NCBI GenBank assembly: GCA_907165065.1
Contig: OU015528.1
Span: 20,288,015 to 20,352,014 of the forward strand
DNA: 64,000 bases
Source of the DNA: Caprimulgus europaeus
Taxonomy: Eukaryota > Chordata > Aves > Caprimulgiformes > Caprimulgidae
Direction of reading: 5' to 3'
The translations under genes were made by a program, and so were the position numbers. A model generated the notes under the pieces. The model was not told the DNA's origin, did not search any database, and worked only from the letters and a program-made list of their open reading frames with translations. This document shows, piece by piece, positions 1-12,412 of this stretch; the first letter of the stretch is position 1; each line of letters starts with the position of its first letter.

Positions 1-235
1 AATGTGGTTTTGAATAACACAATATGTGGATGTGCCTCTGTGTGTCTGTGCATAAGATAGCATTATGAACAGGAGTTTTAACTTTAGTTAAGATTGAGTC
101 CTTGATCTTGGCTACCTTCTTGGAAGTGCCTGCCATCAGAGAAGAAGGTTGTGGTACCCGAATGATGAGACATAAGCTAGGGTGTAAGGGAAAGTAGAAA
201 CACTCCTAGGAATAGACTAGTTGAGGAAAAACACT
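1..235. other. Unassigned intronic sequence
   Basis: Unique-looking sequence before the first CR1. I see no gene, repeat family or regulatory motif that I can support. Confidence 0.6.
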
Positions 236-1138
236 GAATCATAGTATAGTTTGGGCTGGAAAGGACCTTTAAAGGTCATCTAGTCCAGCCCCCCTGCAGT
301 AAGTAGGGACATCTTCAACTAGATCAGGTTGCTCACAGCCCAACCTGACCTCAAATGTTTCCAGGGATGGGGCATCTACCACCTCTTTGGGCAACCTGTT
401 CCATTTTTTTTACCACTCTCATCTTAAAAAATGTCCTCCTTATATCTACTCTAAATCTACCCTCTTCTAGTTTAAAATCATTAGCCCCTGTCCTATCACT
501 ACAGGCCCTGCTATCCCTATCCCTATCTTTTTTAGAGGCCACCTTTATGTATTGAATGGTCACAATAAGATCTCTCTGGAGACTTCTCTTCTCCAGGCTG
601 AAGAACTACAACTCTCTCAGTCTTTCTTCATAGGAGAGATGTTCCATCCCTCTGAGCATTTTTGTGTCCCTGCTCTGGACCCTCTCCAGCAGGTCCATCT
701 CTTTCCTGTGCTAAGGATGCCAGAGTTGGACACAGTAGGCCACGTGGGGTCTCATCAGAGCAGAGCAGAGGGGCAATCACCTCGCTCAGCCTGCTGGCCA
801 TGCTTCTTTTGATGCAGCCCAGCATACAGTTAGCATTCTGTGCTGTGAGTGCACATTGCCAGCTCATGTCCCGCTTTTTATTCACCAGCACTCCCGTGTC
901 TTTCTCCACAGGGATAATCTCAATCCCTTCTTCCTCCAGCTGGTATTGATACCAGGGATCGCCCCGACTCAGATGCAGAATCTTGCACTTGGCCTTGTTG
1001 AACCTCATGAGGTTCCCATGAGACCACCTCTTGATGGTCCAGGTCCCTCTGGATAACATTCTGTCCCCCAGCCATGTCAACCGCACCATTCAGCTTGGTC
1101 TTGTCTGCAAACTGCTGAGGGTTCACTCGATCCTACTG
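236..1138 (-). mobile_element. CR1 LINE fragment A (3' part, 5'-truncated)
   Basis: It starts on the plus strand with gaatcatag, the inverted CR1 3' tail, followed by the conserved CR1 3' region (ggctggaaaggacctttaaaggtc, then the ccagcccccctgca block) and, further up, the end of the reverse-transcriptase ORF. It is 5'-truncated just before the codons for the catalytic FADD motif, which is degraded here to FADK. It lacks everything upstream, as is typical of CR1 copies. It abuts a second CR1 whose tail begins at about 1143. Confidence 0.93.
628..1126 (-). pseudogene. CR1 reverse transcriptase C-terminal remnant (copy A)
   Basis: Minus-strand reading gives pieces of the CR1 RT and its C-terminal tail: FADKTKLNGAVD (family form FADDTKLGG), NLMRFNKAKCKILHL, GVLVNKKRDMSWQCALTAQ, and GCIKRSMASR. 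The segment is split between two frames (a change near 1010-1030), and the second catalytic Asp of FADD is replaced by Lys. It is therefore non-functional. The 3' untranslated part of the element follows. Confidence 0.85.
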
Positions 1139-1218
1139 TCTACAGAATCACAGAATCACAGAATTGTAGTGGTTGGAAAAGACCTTTAAGATCACTGAGT
1201 CCAACCATAAACCTAACA

Positions 1219-2288
1219 TTACCACTTCCACCTCTCAATCATGTCCCTTACCACCTTGTCTACCCATCTTTTAAATACTACCAGGCAAGGTGACTCCAAC
1301 ACCTCCCTGGGCAGCCTGTTCCAATGTTTGACCACCCTTTCAGTGAAGAAGTTTTTCCTAATATCCAATCTAAACCTCCCCTGGTGCAACTTGAGGCCAT
1401 TTCCTCTCATTCTATCACTTGTTACCTGGGAGAAGAGACCAACCCCCACCTCTCTACAATCTCCTTTCAGGTAGTCATTGATGAAGATATTAAACAGTAC
1501 CAGTCCCAGTATGGACCCCTGAGGGACACCACTCATCACTGATCTCCATCTGAACATCAAACTGCTGACCACTACCCTCTGGATGTGATCATTCATACAA
1601 TTCCTCATCCACTGAACAGTCCACCCATCAAATCCATATCTCGCCAATTTAGAGAGAAGGATGTTGTATGGGACAGTGTCAAAGGCCTTACAGAAGTTGA
1701 GATAGATGACATCTGAAGCAATTCCCTTGTCCACTGATGTAGTCACCCCATCACAGAAGGCCACTAAGTTAGTCAGGCAGGGCTTGTCCTTGGTGAAGCC
1801 ATGCTGACCATCTTGAATTGCCTCCCTGTCCTCCTAGGAGCAGATCCACCTTCTAGGAGGATCTGCTCCACGATCTTCCCAGGCACAGAGGTGAGGCTGA
1901 GAGGTCAGTTTTCCCCAGGGTCTTTCTTTCTACCCTTTTTAAAAATTAGTGCAATATTTCCCCTTTTTCAGTCACCAGCGACTTCGTCTGACTGCCGTGA
2001 CTTTTCAGATACCATGGAGAGTGGCTTGACAACTACATCAGCCAGTTCCCGCAGGACTCTGCGATGCATGTCAATAGGTTCTATAGACTTACATATATTC
2101 AACTTCCTCAGGTGGTCATGAACTTGATCTCTTACAGTAGGAGGAAATTTGCTCCCCCAGTCTCCATATTGCCATCCATCCACACAAGAGGTGTGGAAAG
2201 AGAGGTTGCCAGTGAAGATGAATGAAAAGTCATTGAGTACCTCAGCCTTCTCCTCATTTGTTGTTACCAATTTGCCAGGCTTGCTCAA
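1219..2288 (-). pseudogene. CR1 reverse transcriptase remnant with internal deletion (copy B)
   Basis: From high to low coordinate the minus strand shows [52 protein letters not shown], then after frame breaks [37 protein letters not shown], and directly [16 protein letters not shown] and [17 protein letters not shown]. The FADD catalytic motif is missing because of the internal deletion. The reading frame continues across the deletion join (1219-1764), so the join is in frame. It is non-functional. Confidence 0.88.
1837..1869. repeat. Perfect 11-bp inverted repeat inside CR1 copy B
   Basis: ggagcagatcc (1837-1847) is the exact reverse complement of ggatctgctcc (1859-1869), with an 11-base spacer. 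The right arm matches the usual CR1 sequence (gatctgctcc); the left arm does not fit the CR1 sequence I remember, so the hairpin seems to be a local change in this copy. Confidence 0.85.
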
Positions 2289-5160
2289 GAGGAGGGCTAT
2301 GTTTATTTAACCTTCCTTTTCTGGCCGACATACCTGTAGAAGCCTTTCTTATTATTCTTTGCATCCCTTGACAAATTCAGCTCCATCTGTGCCTTGGTCT
2401 TCCTGACCCTATGACCAGGTAGTGTTCCTACACTCTTCCTATCCTCATGCACATTCTTTTTATTTGGAATATTATGCAGTGTTCAGAAGGTTTGTATTCC
2501 ACAGTTATTGAGTAGATTTTTTCATAAGGAAAACAACATACAGAACAAAATTAAGAACTTTTTTCTTTTCATATGGAAGGCATAAGTACATTTGTGGTTT
2601 AGCTGCAGTAGTTGGTGGTGGTAACTGGATTTTCATGGAAATAAATGATGACTCACTACAGTTGAGTTCATCAAGAAGTGTAAGATTGATCTACTCAGTG
2701 GACAAACAGTTCAACGAGGCAAGATCAGCTTAGTCCACAAAGGCTTCAGAAATCATATAAACATAGGCAAATAGATTATAATTGGCTCTAAAAACAATGA
2801 AAAATAGCTCATGCACACTGTAACTACAGCTTATTTTTAAAGATAAAAAATAACCAGCACAAGATGTATTATTTTGTAACAAACCAGAACAGTTGCAGAA
2901 ATACAAGGAGGCTATTGTACATAACAGCTTTCCTTTCAGATCTTTCCATTGATAATGTCAGAAGGTTCCACCTAGCTTTGTTTAACCAGATGTCAATGAA
3001 CAAAAAACCTCTTTTTTCTGGTATGTTCTCCAGTGTAAGGCAATGAAATATTAATTAATACCACATTTAAATGGCTATTTAATTTAAAATAGTTCATTTT
3101 TTAAAGACAGAAAAAGAGAAAGAGTAATTGACATCTACGAGCAGGTGTTCCTCATGCCAAAAAAATGGCTCACTTTCATTTATTTAAAAAGCTGGAAAAA
3201 TGCACATTTGTTTGGGAAAGCCATTTATCCAGAGAAATCTTTAATTACATGCACCATAAAACAGACACAAAATACTATCTCCTCAGACCTGTAACTTTAA
3301 GCCATTGCAAAGCATGAACTGCCTAATTTCACCAGTGAATAACAGTCGCTGCTTCATTCTGTTGTTGCATGACAGCTGTATATGAACAGCTACTCTCCTC
3401 TATGAAGTGGAGGGATGCCACATGACTCGAGGCAAAGCACTGCATTGTGTCAATGTCATTTCTGTTAAAGATCTTCTTGTAGCCTGACATTCAGAATGGA
3501 GTCACACGTTAATGTACAATGGATAATATTTCTGACAATATACTCTAGATGGCCTTGAGCTGATTACCACTATTTCAGAAAAGAGTTGCTACTGAATTGT
3601 TTCCTTTCAGTAGATTCTGCCTGAGGAAGAATAGCAAGTGAGACTGGATCGTTAGTGCTCGATATATAATAATTTGTAATTGTCCTACTTTGGTTCTTGA
3701 AAACAATTCTTTGTCAAGCACAGGAAACAGCTTGCCTGTAGGTGCAATACTGGAAAGAGTAGAGCTGATCTAGATAAGTGTCTCTAAGATCATCTCATGC
3801 TTACGTGCTAAAACATTAGCTAGTTAACAATAACAAACTCAGGTTAAAGGCACATGGCATCACCAGGACCGATGTTCAGTCTTTCAAGCAGAGCTGTACA
3901 CAACATTTTCAATTTATTCACACAGAATATTGCCACTGATTTAGGAAAATGTTTGGCTATGATGTGCTATCTGAAACATGAGAAACAACTGGCAGTATTG
4001 GTGTTCCACAATAATGCTATTATCAGATATCAATCATGGGTACTGCTTTACAAGCAAGTTCTACAGCTTATGGGCAATCTTTCAAACCAGAGCTGAGTCT
4101 CAGAACTGATAGTGGAATTGTGTTGGTATGGGGATTTGGGACCATTTAAACACATGAAGGTGTAAAACAACATGGTGATGAAGTGACATGATAATTTGCT
4201 GTGGATATTAATGATATCTGAATGATAATTCTAACTCAGATTTCTAGGTGACGAGGGAATGTAAGGATCAGCTTTCATTTCTCACATATGAATCAAATCC
4301 AAAGCATACCCTTCCTTCAGCTTTCTCAGGTATGAAACTATTAGTCCTTAAATTTCTCAGTATATGATCAGTAAAGTCAGCCAAGATGGCCATCCTTTCC
4401 TACAGTTCTACAGAAGCAGCGATATGTATACATACATACCTGTTACTATTTTTAAAATTATTGTGCTAGTAGGAATGAATTTTTCTTTTGACATTTATTC
4501 CTCAAAGAGAGATTTTCATAACAATTTACTCCAGAGGTAAGAAACATAGCTCATTCAGAAGATAAATACCTGCAAGGATCTCGCCTGCGTTTATGAGCTC
4601 CAGCTGCAGAGATTTCTGCAGGAGACAGAATTCTGAATAGCTGGCCATCATAATGAACACTTAAACAAATAAACAATAACTTTCCAAACATGAAATCCAC
4701 CTCAAAAACTGAAATTCCTTAAAAACCCCCTACAATTCCTTAAGCAGATAAACTAGTAAGACAGCAATTCCACTGGACTATCTATTTAACTTAGGAAAAC
4801 CTTGAAAAGCTTAGAAGAGTCACTGAGCACTGAAACCAAATGCTTAAATGAAAGCTGCATAGAATTGCTCAGAAAGGTAAGAAGAATATGAGAGGATGGG
4901 GGAAAGAACTGCCTAATGCCAAACTCATATCAGGAGCTTCCATGTTGCCTAAAAGAAAGGTGAGAAAATGTCAGGGGAAGCTGAAATTGCTGGTACAAGC
5001 ACATATAATTTTTTTTTTTTTGTCTTGTAGTGCCAGAAAATTATTAAACTGTTAATAGCTTGATTGTCTTTCTGTGATCCTGGTATATGTATCCATTATT
5101 TATATAATTCTTTACTTTTAAAAATATAAACATTTCCCCTGATAAACAGGATTTGGGATT

Positions 5161-5205
5161 AATATTTAATATAAATATATATATCAAATATATATGTATA
5201 CACAC
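5161..5205. repeat. AT-rich microsatellite
   Basis: Interrupted (AT)n and (TA)n with a short cacaca end. It is low-complexity DNA, likely polymorphic, with no function inferred. Confidence 0.8.
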
Positions 5206-7293
5206 AGATAATTACCCCTTTTTTCTTGATACACGTTGCCACAATGCAAGGCTGCACTGCTTAAGTCGATCTAAGCCTTGTTTTCATTAATGTCTTTCCA
5301 TTAGGTCAGATATTGGCCATAATCTTCATTCCAGTAAAATCTAAGGATATTTGACATCAATTTCAATAGGAACAAGGAAAAGCAATTTTTGTGTGTATTT
5401 GTATAAATCAAAATAGAATTTTGGCCATTTCATGCAACAACCTTTTTCTTCTCTGTTACTCCTATATACAGATGACTAAATACTCCAACACATACCTCTG
5501 TCCATGCAACTCCCAATCAGATTTGTAAATCAATTTTTTCTATTCATAATATAGCATTCTTCTTCCTCATTCTTTTCTTTTAACAGTGGGTATAATCTTA
5601 CCATCATCACTGTACTTAGACCTGAGAGATATAATGCTGTGTCATCTCATTAAAGCTTTCTTTAACAGGGATACCTGCTCTGAATAGAAGCAACTGCAGA
5701 TTTCTCTTTGAAATTGCTACTAATTCCATTCTGCATTTTGTACTCAAGAAAATTCCCACTGTGAAAATCTTGACAATCCTTACTAAGCCTGTACTCCAGG
5801 GTGCATTAGATTAAGATATAGACTTCAGCAAAGACTATCTGGGTTACTCAGTCTTGTACATAATACACAAGGTCCGTCCAAGTTCGTTGGATTAACAAGG
5901 ATGATGCTTCTCAGTGCACATGATATTCCTTTATTTCATCATCTCAAATTTGACAATTTCTGCAATATAAATGTTTTTAAATTGTCTTACTTGAAACTTC
6001 TGTAAAGCTCAAATAAACCTGCAGCAGGTATTTTTAAGGCACAATGCAAATATTCAATGCCACTGACAGCATGCTTCTACAGTTCTTTATGTCTCATGAA
6101 ATCTCAATACATTTTCACAGTGTCAGTTCAGCTTTATGAATATTCTTATTCTGATTTCACTTAATTCATGCCTTAATTACTTGAAATTAAACGAAACTTA
6201 CAGTAGAGGATATAATCAGCAGAGTAGCTCTGTTTACTACTCTGGACAAAAAGCCAGTGTGATTCTCCAATACATACATAAGAATGACAATTACACAGGT
6301 TACATTACTTGTAATTTCGTTTCTGGAAAAAGTGCTGTGAGAATACTGCATACAGTTCTGCTGTATATAATTTAAGACTAATGCTGAAAATGAAGGTGAA
6401 TGCTTGGAATAACCACAAGAGTGACTGGGGTTTGGAAAACATGCTTCATAGTGAAAGACTCCAGGAGCACATTGCCCATGAAACTTCTTAAAGATTCTAT
6501 TAACTGGCAGTTGATTTGATCATAGTGAATACTGCAATGTCTATCCAGAGAACACATACTAATGACAAACTCTTTCATTGAGCTCAGTGGAAATAAGACA
6601 AATTCCAAACGTTCAAAATTGATGACAGAGAATTTGCATGGGATTCAGGTTTCTTCTGTTCAGATTCAGACATCTATAGTATGTTGCTTTGACTTTCTTT
6701 ACAGGCTGTGGGCAGCTGTGAATATTTCTATCATACTACTTTTTTCATCTTGGGTAAATGAGCTGTGCTCTAAAGGGTCTATCACTCTCCACTGGAAAAC
6801 TTGCTCAGTTGTAGATAGACATCTAAATTAAAGTTTGGTGAGAAGAACTCCTTCATTCATATTAGAACTGTCACACACCTTTCAACAAATATTAAGACTC
6901 TGTTGGGTTCTTCACTGATGGATCTTCAAATAGAATAGGAAGCACTTCTTATACTGTACTCCCAAATTTAAAACAGAACTAATTCAAAATACTCCTATAC
7001 CTTTTGTCAGATATGAGGTCTGACACAGTGATCACAATGGTCTTATTTGACCTTAAAAAATGAATAGAGTTGATTTAAACAAAAAATGAATTTCCAGAAA
7101 CATTTCTTCATGAGCTTAACTTTGCTACTTTAAAATGGTGCCATGAATCAAGTGTCATGATGTGCATAACCAAACCTAGATCTTTTATTTCTGCTTCAAC
7201 TCTTCAAATTCAATTTGGAGCTCTAGCTGAAATAAAACTAATTAATAATTAATTCCTTTAAAAAGTCTGCATGAATGGACCTTTTGCAAAATT

Positions 7294-7308
7294 AAAAAAA
7301 AAAAAAAA
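7294..7308. repeat. A15 homopolymer
   Basis: Fifteen consecutive A. No retrotransposon body is recognisable on either side, so it is scored only as low complexity. Confidence 0.9.
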
Positions 7309-10059
7309 GTGACCTGTGTAAATAACTTTATGTCCAAACCTTTAATACTATGGTCTTGATATTCTTACAGAATTGTTGTAATTGCATTTCACAGGAGCAT
7401 TAACCTTTTATTGTTTCCACGCAATGTTTGTATGCTCATGGGTTGGATAATAGTATTCATCCATCCATCCAAAACACAGGTTTTCACTTCTGTCTTAGAA
7501 ATCAAATTATAAGAGATAAAATAGGTGTCAGATGCAGTCAAAACTGAGAACTTAATTCTTTTTTTCATATTACCTTTAATTAAAAAAATAATTTCTCCAC
7601 GTTGTCTTTTGTTTAGCAATCATTATTACATGCTTAAAGAATGCACTATTCATTGCTGAAATAATTCAATATATGTAAGACTTCAGTACAAGCTGTGCTT
7701 ATGCCAAAGGAGTTCTAACACAGAACATAAAAACGCTCTCTCCTGTCTAAAAATTAAAATATGAACACATTTTCAGCCTCATAACCACACTAAATTATAA
7801 ATGCAACAGAATGCATCACATATTTAACATCAAAGTTCTTAATTCATTTATTAGTTGCAAATACTTTTGGCTCTTACTTGAATCTTTAGCATTCTCAACT
7901 CTCCCTTCTTCCTCAGTTTTTTAATTGAGCTTGCAGTTTAGCAAGATGTATTATAGACTTTTAAACATACTGTAGGTGCAACTTTTTATGTCTTTACTAT
8001 TTTAAATTCTACATGATAAATTGAGGGTTCGATTTCTTTTTTTGTAGTTATGTGGGAATATCTGACTTAAATTCATAAGCATGAAGCAGGTCCAGAAGTG
8101 CTTCAGATACTCACACTCTCAACTTCAAAGTATTAATATAAGCTTCTGCTTACAAGCATGTGGGACATGTTTAGCTCTGGGCACATTTCACTATGTAACC
8201 TATATACGACCAATGAGAAAGACCTATTTCTTTCCATAACCTATTTTTCCCTTATAGAAAGAGTTTAAATCCCTATCAGTAATGAGAATCACATAAAAAA
8301 ATTTCAAAGCCAATTTTTAAATGGAAGAAGTTTGATTGAAAGAAATTATTAAAATTACTTTGCTTACCTCTTATTATCTTGTTTCTGTATTGGGAATCTG
8401 TCATTCTGACTTGTAAGCATTAAGTAATTTTCTGCCCTTTTCCTAAGTTTTGAAGACAGGTAGGAGGTTTTCCATGTTTTTACCATTTTTCAGTATTAGT
8501 TGGCTCCTTTTATATTTGTATATGATGAGAGTCGATTCTGACCATGAAGACAAAGAAATCAAATAATTCAGAAGGGCCTGAAGGGGTCGAGGCAGACAGA
8601 CCACAGCTTAGTGTAAAACAGTTTCATGGTATCATGGCAGTGATATGACTGCTCTGGAATCCAAATGTGGCCAGCAGTTAGTACAGGAATCAGTGAACCG
8701 TACTGGTCCAGCACGGTAATGCTCCATAAATAAAAATGAAATTTGTCTCTGCAGGAAAACTTTCATAAACTTCTGTATATGCTTAGTACTATTATTCACC
8801 AAAAGTTTTAACTTTTTTGTTGTTGTTGGTTGGTTGTTTTTGCTTTTTTTTTCCTTTAAAAGGAAAGGCAAAATAGGGAAAACAACTACTTTGGCTCATA
8901 ACATTGTCATAATCAGACACTGATTTAGTTGCATAATGAGTGATGTCACGGGAAACTTCTAAGTAAAAATAAATGTCACTATATTGACTTATACTTTTTC
9001 AAACTGAATTCAGGATACTACTGCAAACAATTTATTTGGTTTGTGATTTTTTGCAAACCAAATCTTTGGGGTTCGCAAATGCTTGAGTCCACAAAGAGTA
9101 GCAAGATTGTTGTTTATAATCCTTTCTAGTCTATCTGTTCTGAAATCTGTTTTATTATTATCTTCAAAGTTTCTTCCAAATCTCTCCACATCATGCAAAG
9201 TTATTAATTTTTAGTAAGACTATCCAATCGCCACATAGCTTGAAGAACTGGATTTCTTGTAATATTATTTTCTTCTTTCAAGTTTGAAGTGCGATTGAAG
9301 AAATCAGTAAATAAATATAAAACACTCTACAAGCTTCCTGTCATGTTTTCTCTTGAACTTATTTAACTTTGAACCTTTTTTTTTATCAGTCACTAAAATG
9401 TAAAGAATATTCACAGCTGTCACTAACATTTCACATATCTCATAAGAAAAGGAGGGGTTTTCCATTCCTGATATTTACTGAAATGTATTGGTTCTGACTT
9501 TTATTTCACTAAAATTATGTGTTCAGTTTCTTCTAAAATCAAATTATTAGTCCCTAAGATTTTTTTATATGCTTACCCTTGCAAAAACTTTTGCATGTCC
9601 TTATCTTCATACACTGGATATAATTCATGTTGATAGGAAGTTATGCCATTGAATTCAATGTGAATAAGACAGGATAAAAAGTAAATTTTTACCATTTTGA
9701 TGCCCAGTTTTCCAATTCCCTTTCTTGGTTTGACTCCTGTGAAGTATTGCATTTTTAAGGACAGAGATTTTTTTCAAAAACATGTCTTTAACTCTGTCTC
9801 AAGATGATAATGAACAAATCACATGAAATAAACAAGGAGCATGAATAGTCTTCTGTAGCCTCTTTTATAAATATATGGAGATGATGTCATTAACTTGTGT
9901 CTGAAATGACATTATTTAGAAAAGATGAAGATTCTAGGACTTTTTTCAGTATGTAATCAAGATCAGATGTTCTTTTGAAGTGGAATTGCCTTTGTTCTAG
10001 AGCTGTTTGGGATCAAGAATTGTGACTGACTTATGAGAAAAGGCATTGTTTTCCCTTAC

Positions 10060-10078
10060 AAAAAAAAAAAAAAAAAAA
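10060..10078. repeat. A19 homopolymer
   Basis: Nineteen consecutive A followed by gagg. It could be the tail of an old retroposed sequence, but the upstream sequence was not recognised. Confidence 0.9.
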
Positions 10079-11074
10079 GAGGAATTCTACTGTCCCCAAA
10101 CAAAAATGACAAGTTACTGAAAAAGGCTGGAAATGAGATATTATTTGTTCTGCTACACTTGTTCCAAAACATAATAAATGCAGTGTAGCTACTGTAAACC
10201 ACCAAGTGATACTGTATAGCTTGTACTTAAAAAAGGCAAATACAAGCTGTTTCCTTGAGAAGCAGAAAAATTACTATTACAGATAAAGGAGCTGTCAGGG
10301 AAGTTTTACTTGGGTCCAATATCATAGATATCAAATCACCCACAAAGGGTTAGTATGTATAGTATTTTTCCTATCTATACAGGAAATAAGGTCATTGTTG
10401 AGTTTTGTTTTGGGGTTTTTTTTCTGATACTCATAAATTAGACAAGTTTTTTTTTTTACTTTTAAATCTAATCTATTGGCTTCTACCTCATCTTTTGCAG
10501 TTCAGCAGGAAATATCTTCCTGTTGAAGACACATAGCAACTCACAGCACTCTTATTCACATATACTCAGTCATTGCGTGGAGTCAGGGCCACGGGAATGG
10601 CTTTTTACAGCTGGCAGTCAAAGATATTTTGCTGGACTTCCTCAGTACATGAACAAACTCAACTGACAATGCAGCTGGGAACAACACCGCAATGGTTCAG
10701 TTCCAGAAATGGACAAACAGAAACAGAGAAAATGTGTTCCTGAACTTCAAGTGTTCTTACAAAAAGTGCTGTCTTCATAAAAACCTCTCAAAATATGTAT
10801 CTTTTAAATATACTGGCATTTTGTGACATTTGAGTATTATCACACCCCAAAGATTTTTAACTCTCTGATAAACAAAGCAAAGTTAATGAGCCCAACACCT
10901 CCTCACAGTATGGGTGTTTTAAACTCTCTTGCTCATTTTAAAAAAACTCTTTAGGTAGCATAAACATACATACTGATTTTTAAGATATTTGCATATCATA
11001 ATTACAAATGTATATTAAAACGAACCTCCTAAATTAGGTAGCTAATGTATCTTCAGAACAAAAGAGCTGAATTA

Positions 11075-12412
11075 AAGAACAGGAAGATGGAGGATCCAGG
11101 TCACTACAAGCCAGACAGCCTCACCTTGACCCCTGGGAAAGTAGTGGAGCAAATTGTCTTGGAAGTCCCTTCCAAACATATGAAGGACAAGCCGATTTGG
11201 AGTAGTCAGGATTCCCTTTATGAAGGGAAAATCATGCCACAAGAACCTGAAAGACTAGTTCAGTGAGGGGTTATTGCTTATGTTGAATTTAGCAAGGCTA
11301 AACAACATCTCTCATGATAGTATCCTCACAAACTGATGAAGTACAGGCTAGATCAGCAGACACTGAGGTGAGCTGAAAACTGGATGAACTGCTGGGCTCA
11401 AAGGGTTGTGGTCAGCAGCAAAAAGTCCAGCTGGAGGCCAGTCGCTAGTGGTGTTTTCCAGGGGTCAGTACTGGGGCCAGGAACGTTTAACACCTTCAAT
11501 AATAACCTGGATGACAGGACAGAGTGCACCCTCAGCAAATTTACAGATGACACAAACGTTGGAAGAGTAGTTGGTACTGTACACGCTTGTGCTGCCAAAG
11601 GGACCTTAGCAGGCTAAAGGAATGGGAAAATAGTAATCTCAAGAAGGTCAAGAAGGGAAATATTGCATCCTGCACCTGGGAAGGAGTAACCACATGCACC
11701 AGTACAGGCTGGGGGCTGACTGGCTGGGAAGCAGCTTTACAGAGAAGGCTCTGGCAATCCTGGTGGAAGAGCTAGCAACGTGCCCGTGCAGCAGGGAGGG
11801 ACATCTGCCTTTCCCTGGCTGAATCAGGAACAGGATTCCATCACCTGCAGGTTGATTGTGTGATCCTTCCCCCTCCTCAGCACTGGGGAGGCCACAGCTG
11901 GAGTGCTGGGTGCAGTCCTGGGCTCCCTGGTACAAAAGAGCAATGAACATACTGAAGTGAGTTGAGCACAGGGCCATGAAGATGATGAAGGGCTTGGAGC
12001 ATGTGAGGTGTGTGGAGAGGCTGAAAAGCTTGCATTGTTCAGCCTGGAGAAGATGCTCGGGGGCATCTTAACCACATATATAAATGCCTGATGAGTGCAG
12101 AAGTTAAGAATATGGAGCCAGACTCTTCTCAATAGTATCTGGAGAAGGGCCAAGTGGCAATGGGCCACTAATGAAATAGAGGAAATTCCACTGAAACATA
12201 AGAAAAAAAACAAACATTGTGAGAGTAGTCAAACATTGGAGCAGGTTTCCCAGAGAGGTTGTGCAATCTCCACCCTTGGAGATAGTCAATAACTGGCTGG
12301 ACATGACCCTAAGCAGCCTGCTTTTGGTGGCCCTTCTTAGAGCAGGAGAGGCTGGAGAGGAAAATCTCCAGAGGTCCACTTCAACTTCACCTCAGTTCTG
12401 CAATTCTGTTCT
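11075..12412 (+). mobile_element. CR1 LINE fragment C (about 1.3 kb of the 3' half)
   Basis: Plus-strand CR1 starting within the RT N-terminal region (TPGKVVEQIVLEV, family form VPGKVMEQI) and running through the catalytic region and C-terminal tail to the 3' end near ctccagaggtccacttcaac and ctgcaattctgtt. It is 5'-truncated. Frameshifts and stops are spread throughout, and the terminal octamer is degraded, so this is an older copy. Unlike copy B, it keeps the central block between the RT motifs and the tail. Confidence 0.92.
11090..11760 (+). pseudogene. CR1 reverse transcriptase remnant (copy C)
   Basis: Visible pieces are GKVVEQIVLEVPSKHMKDK near 11138-11190, then after frame breaks [18 protein letters not shown] and [12 protein letters not shown], then [14 protein letters not shown], where FTDD replaces the family FADD but keeps both aspartates. 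Stops at several points (for example after position 11265) and frame changes rule out an active enzyme. Confidence 0.85.

Larger units (their letters stand above)
1143..2455 (-). mobile_element. CR1 LINE fragment B (internally deleted)
   Basis: The tail (agaatcacagaatcacagaatt) lies at 1143, then the CR1 3' region, then the RT ORF read on the minus strand, and upstream of it the RT N-terminal and linker region as far as about 2455. The copy is unusual in lacking the central block between the RT motif GVPQGS...FIND and the tail [15 protein letters not shown]; the two meet near 1471-1474. Divergence and stops show it is inactive. The exact upper edge is uncertain by some tens of bases. Confidence 0.92.
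2456..11074. other. KCND2 intron segment without a recognised gene
   Basis: AT-rich, mostly unique-looking intronic sequence of 8.6 kb. It holds an AT microsatellite (5161-5205), an A15 run (7294-7308), an A19 run (10060-10078) and scattered T-runs. Open frames up to about 90 codons occur, but none has recognisable domains or similarity. A stretch at about 3300-3540 reads as repeat-free and of mixed composition and might be a conserved element. Nothing else can be supported. Confidence 0.7.
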
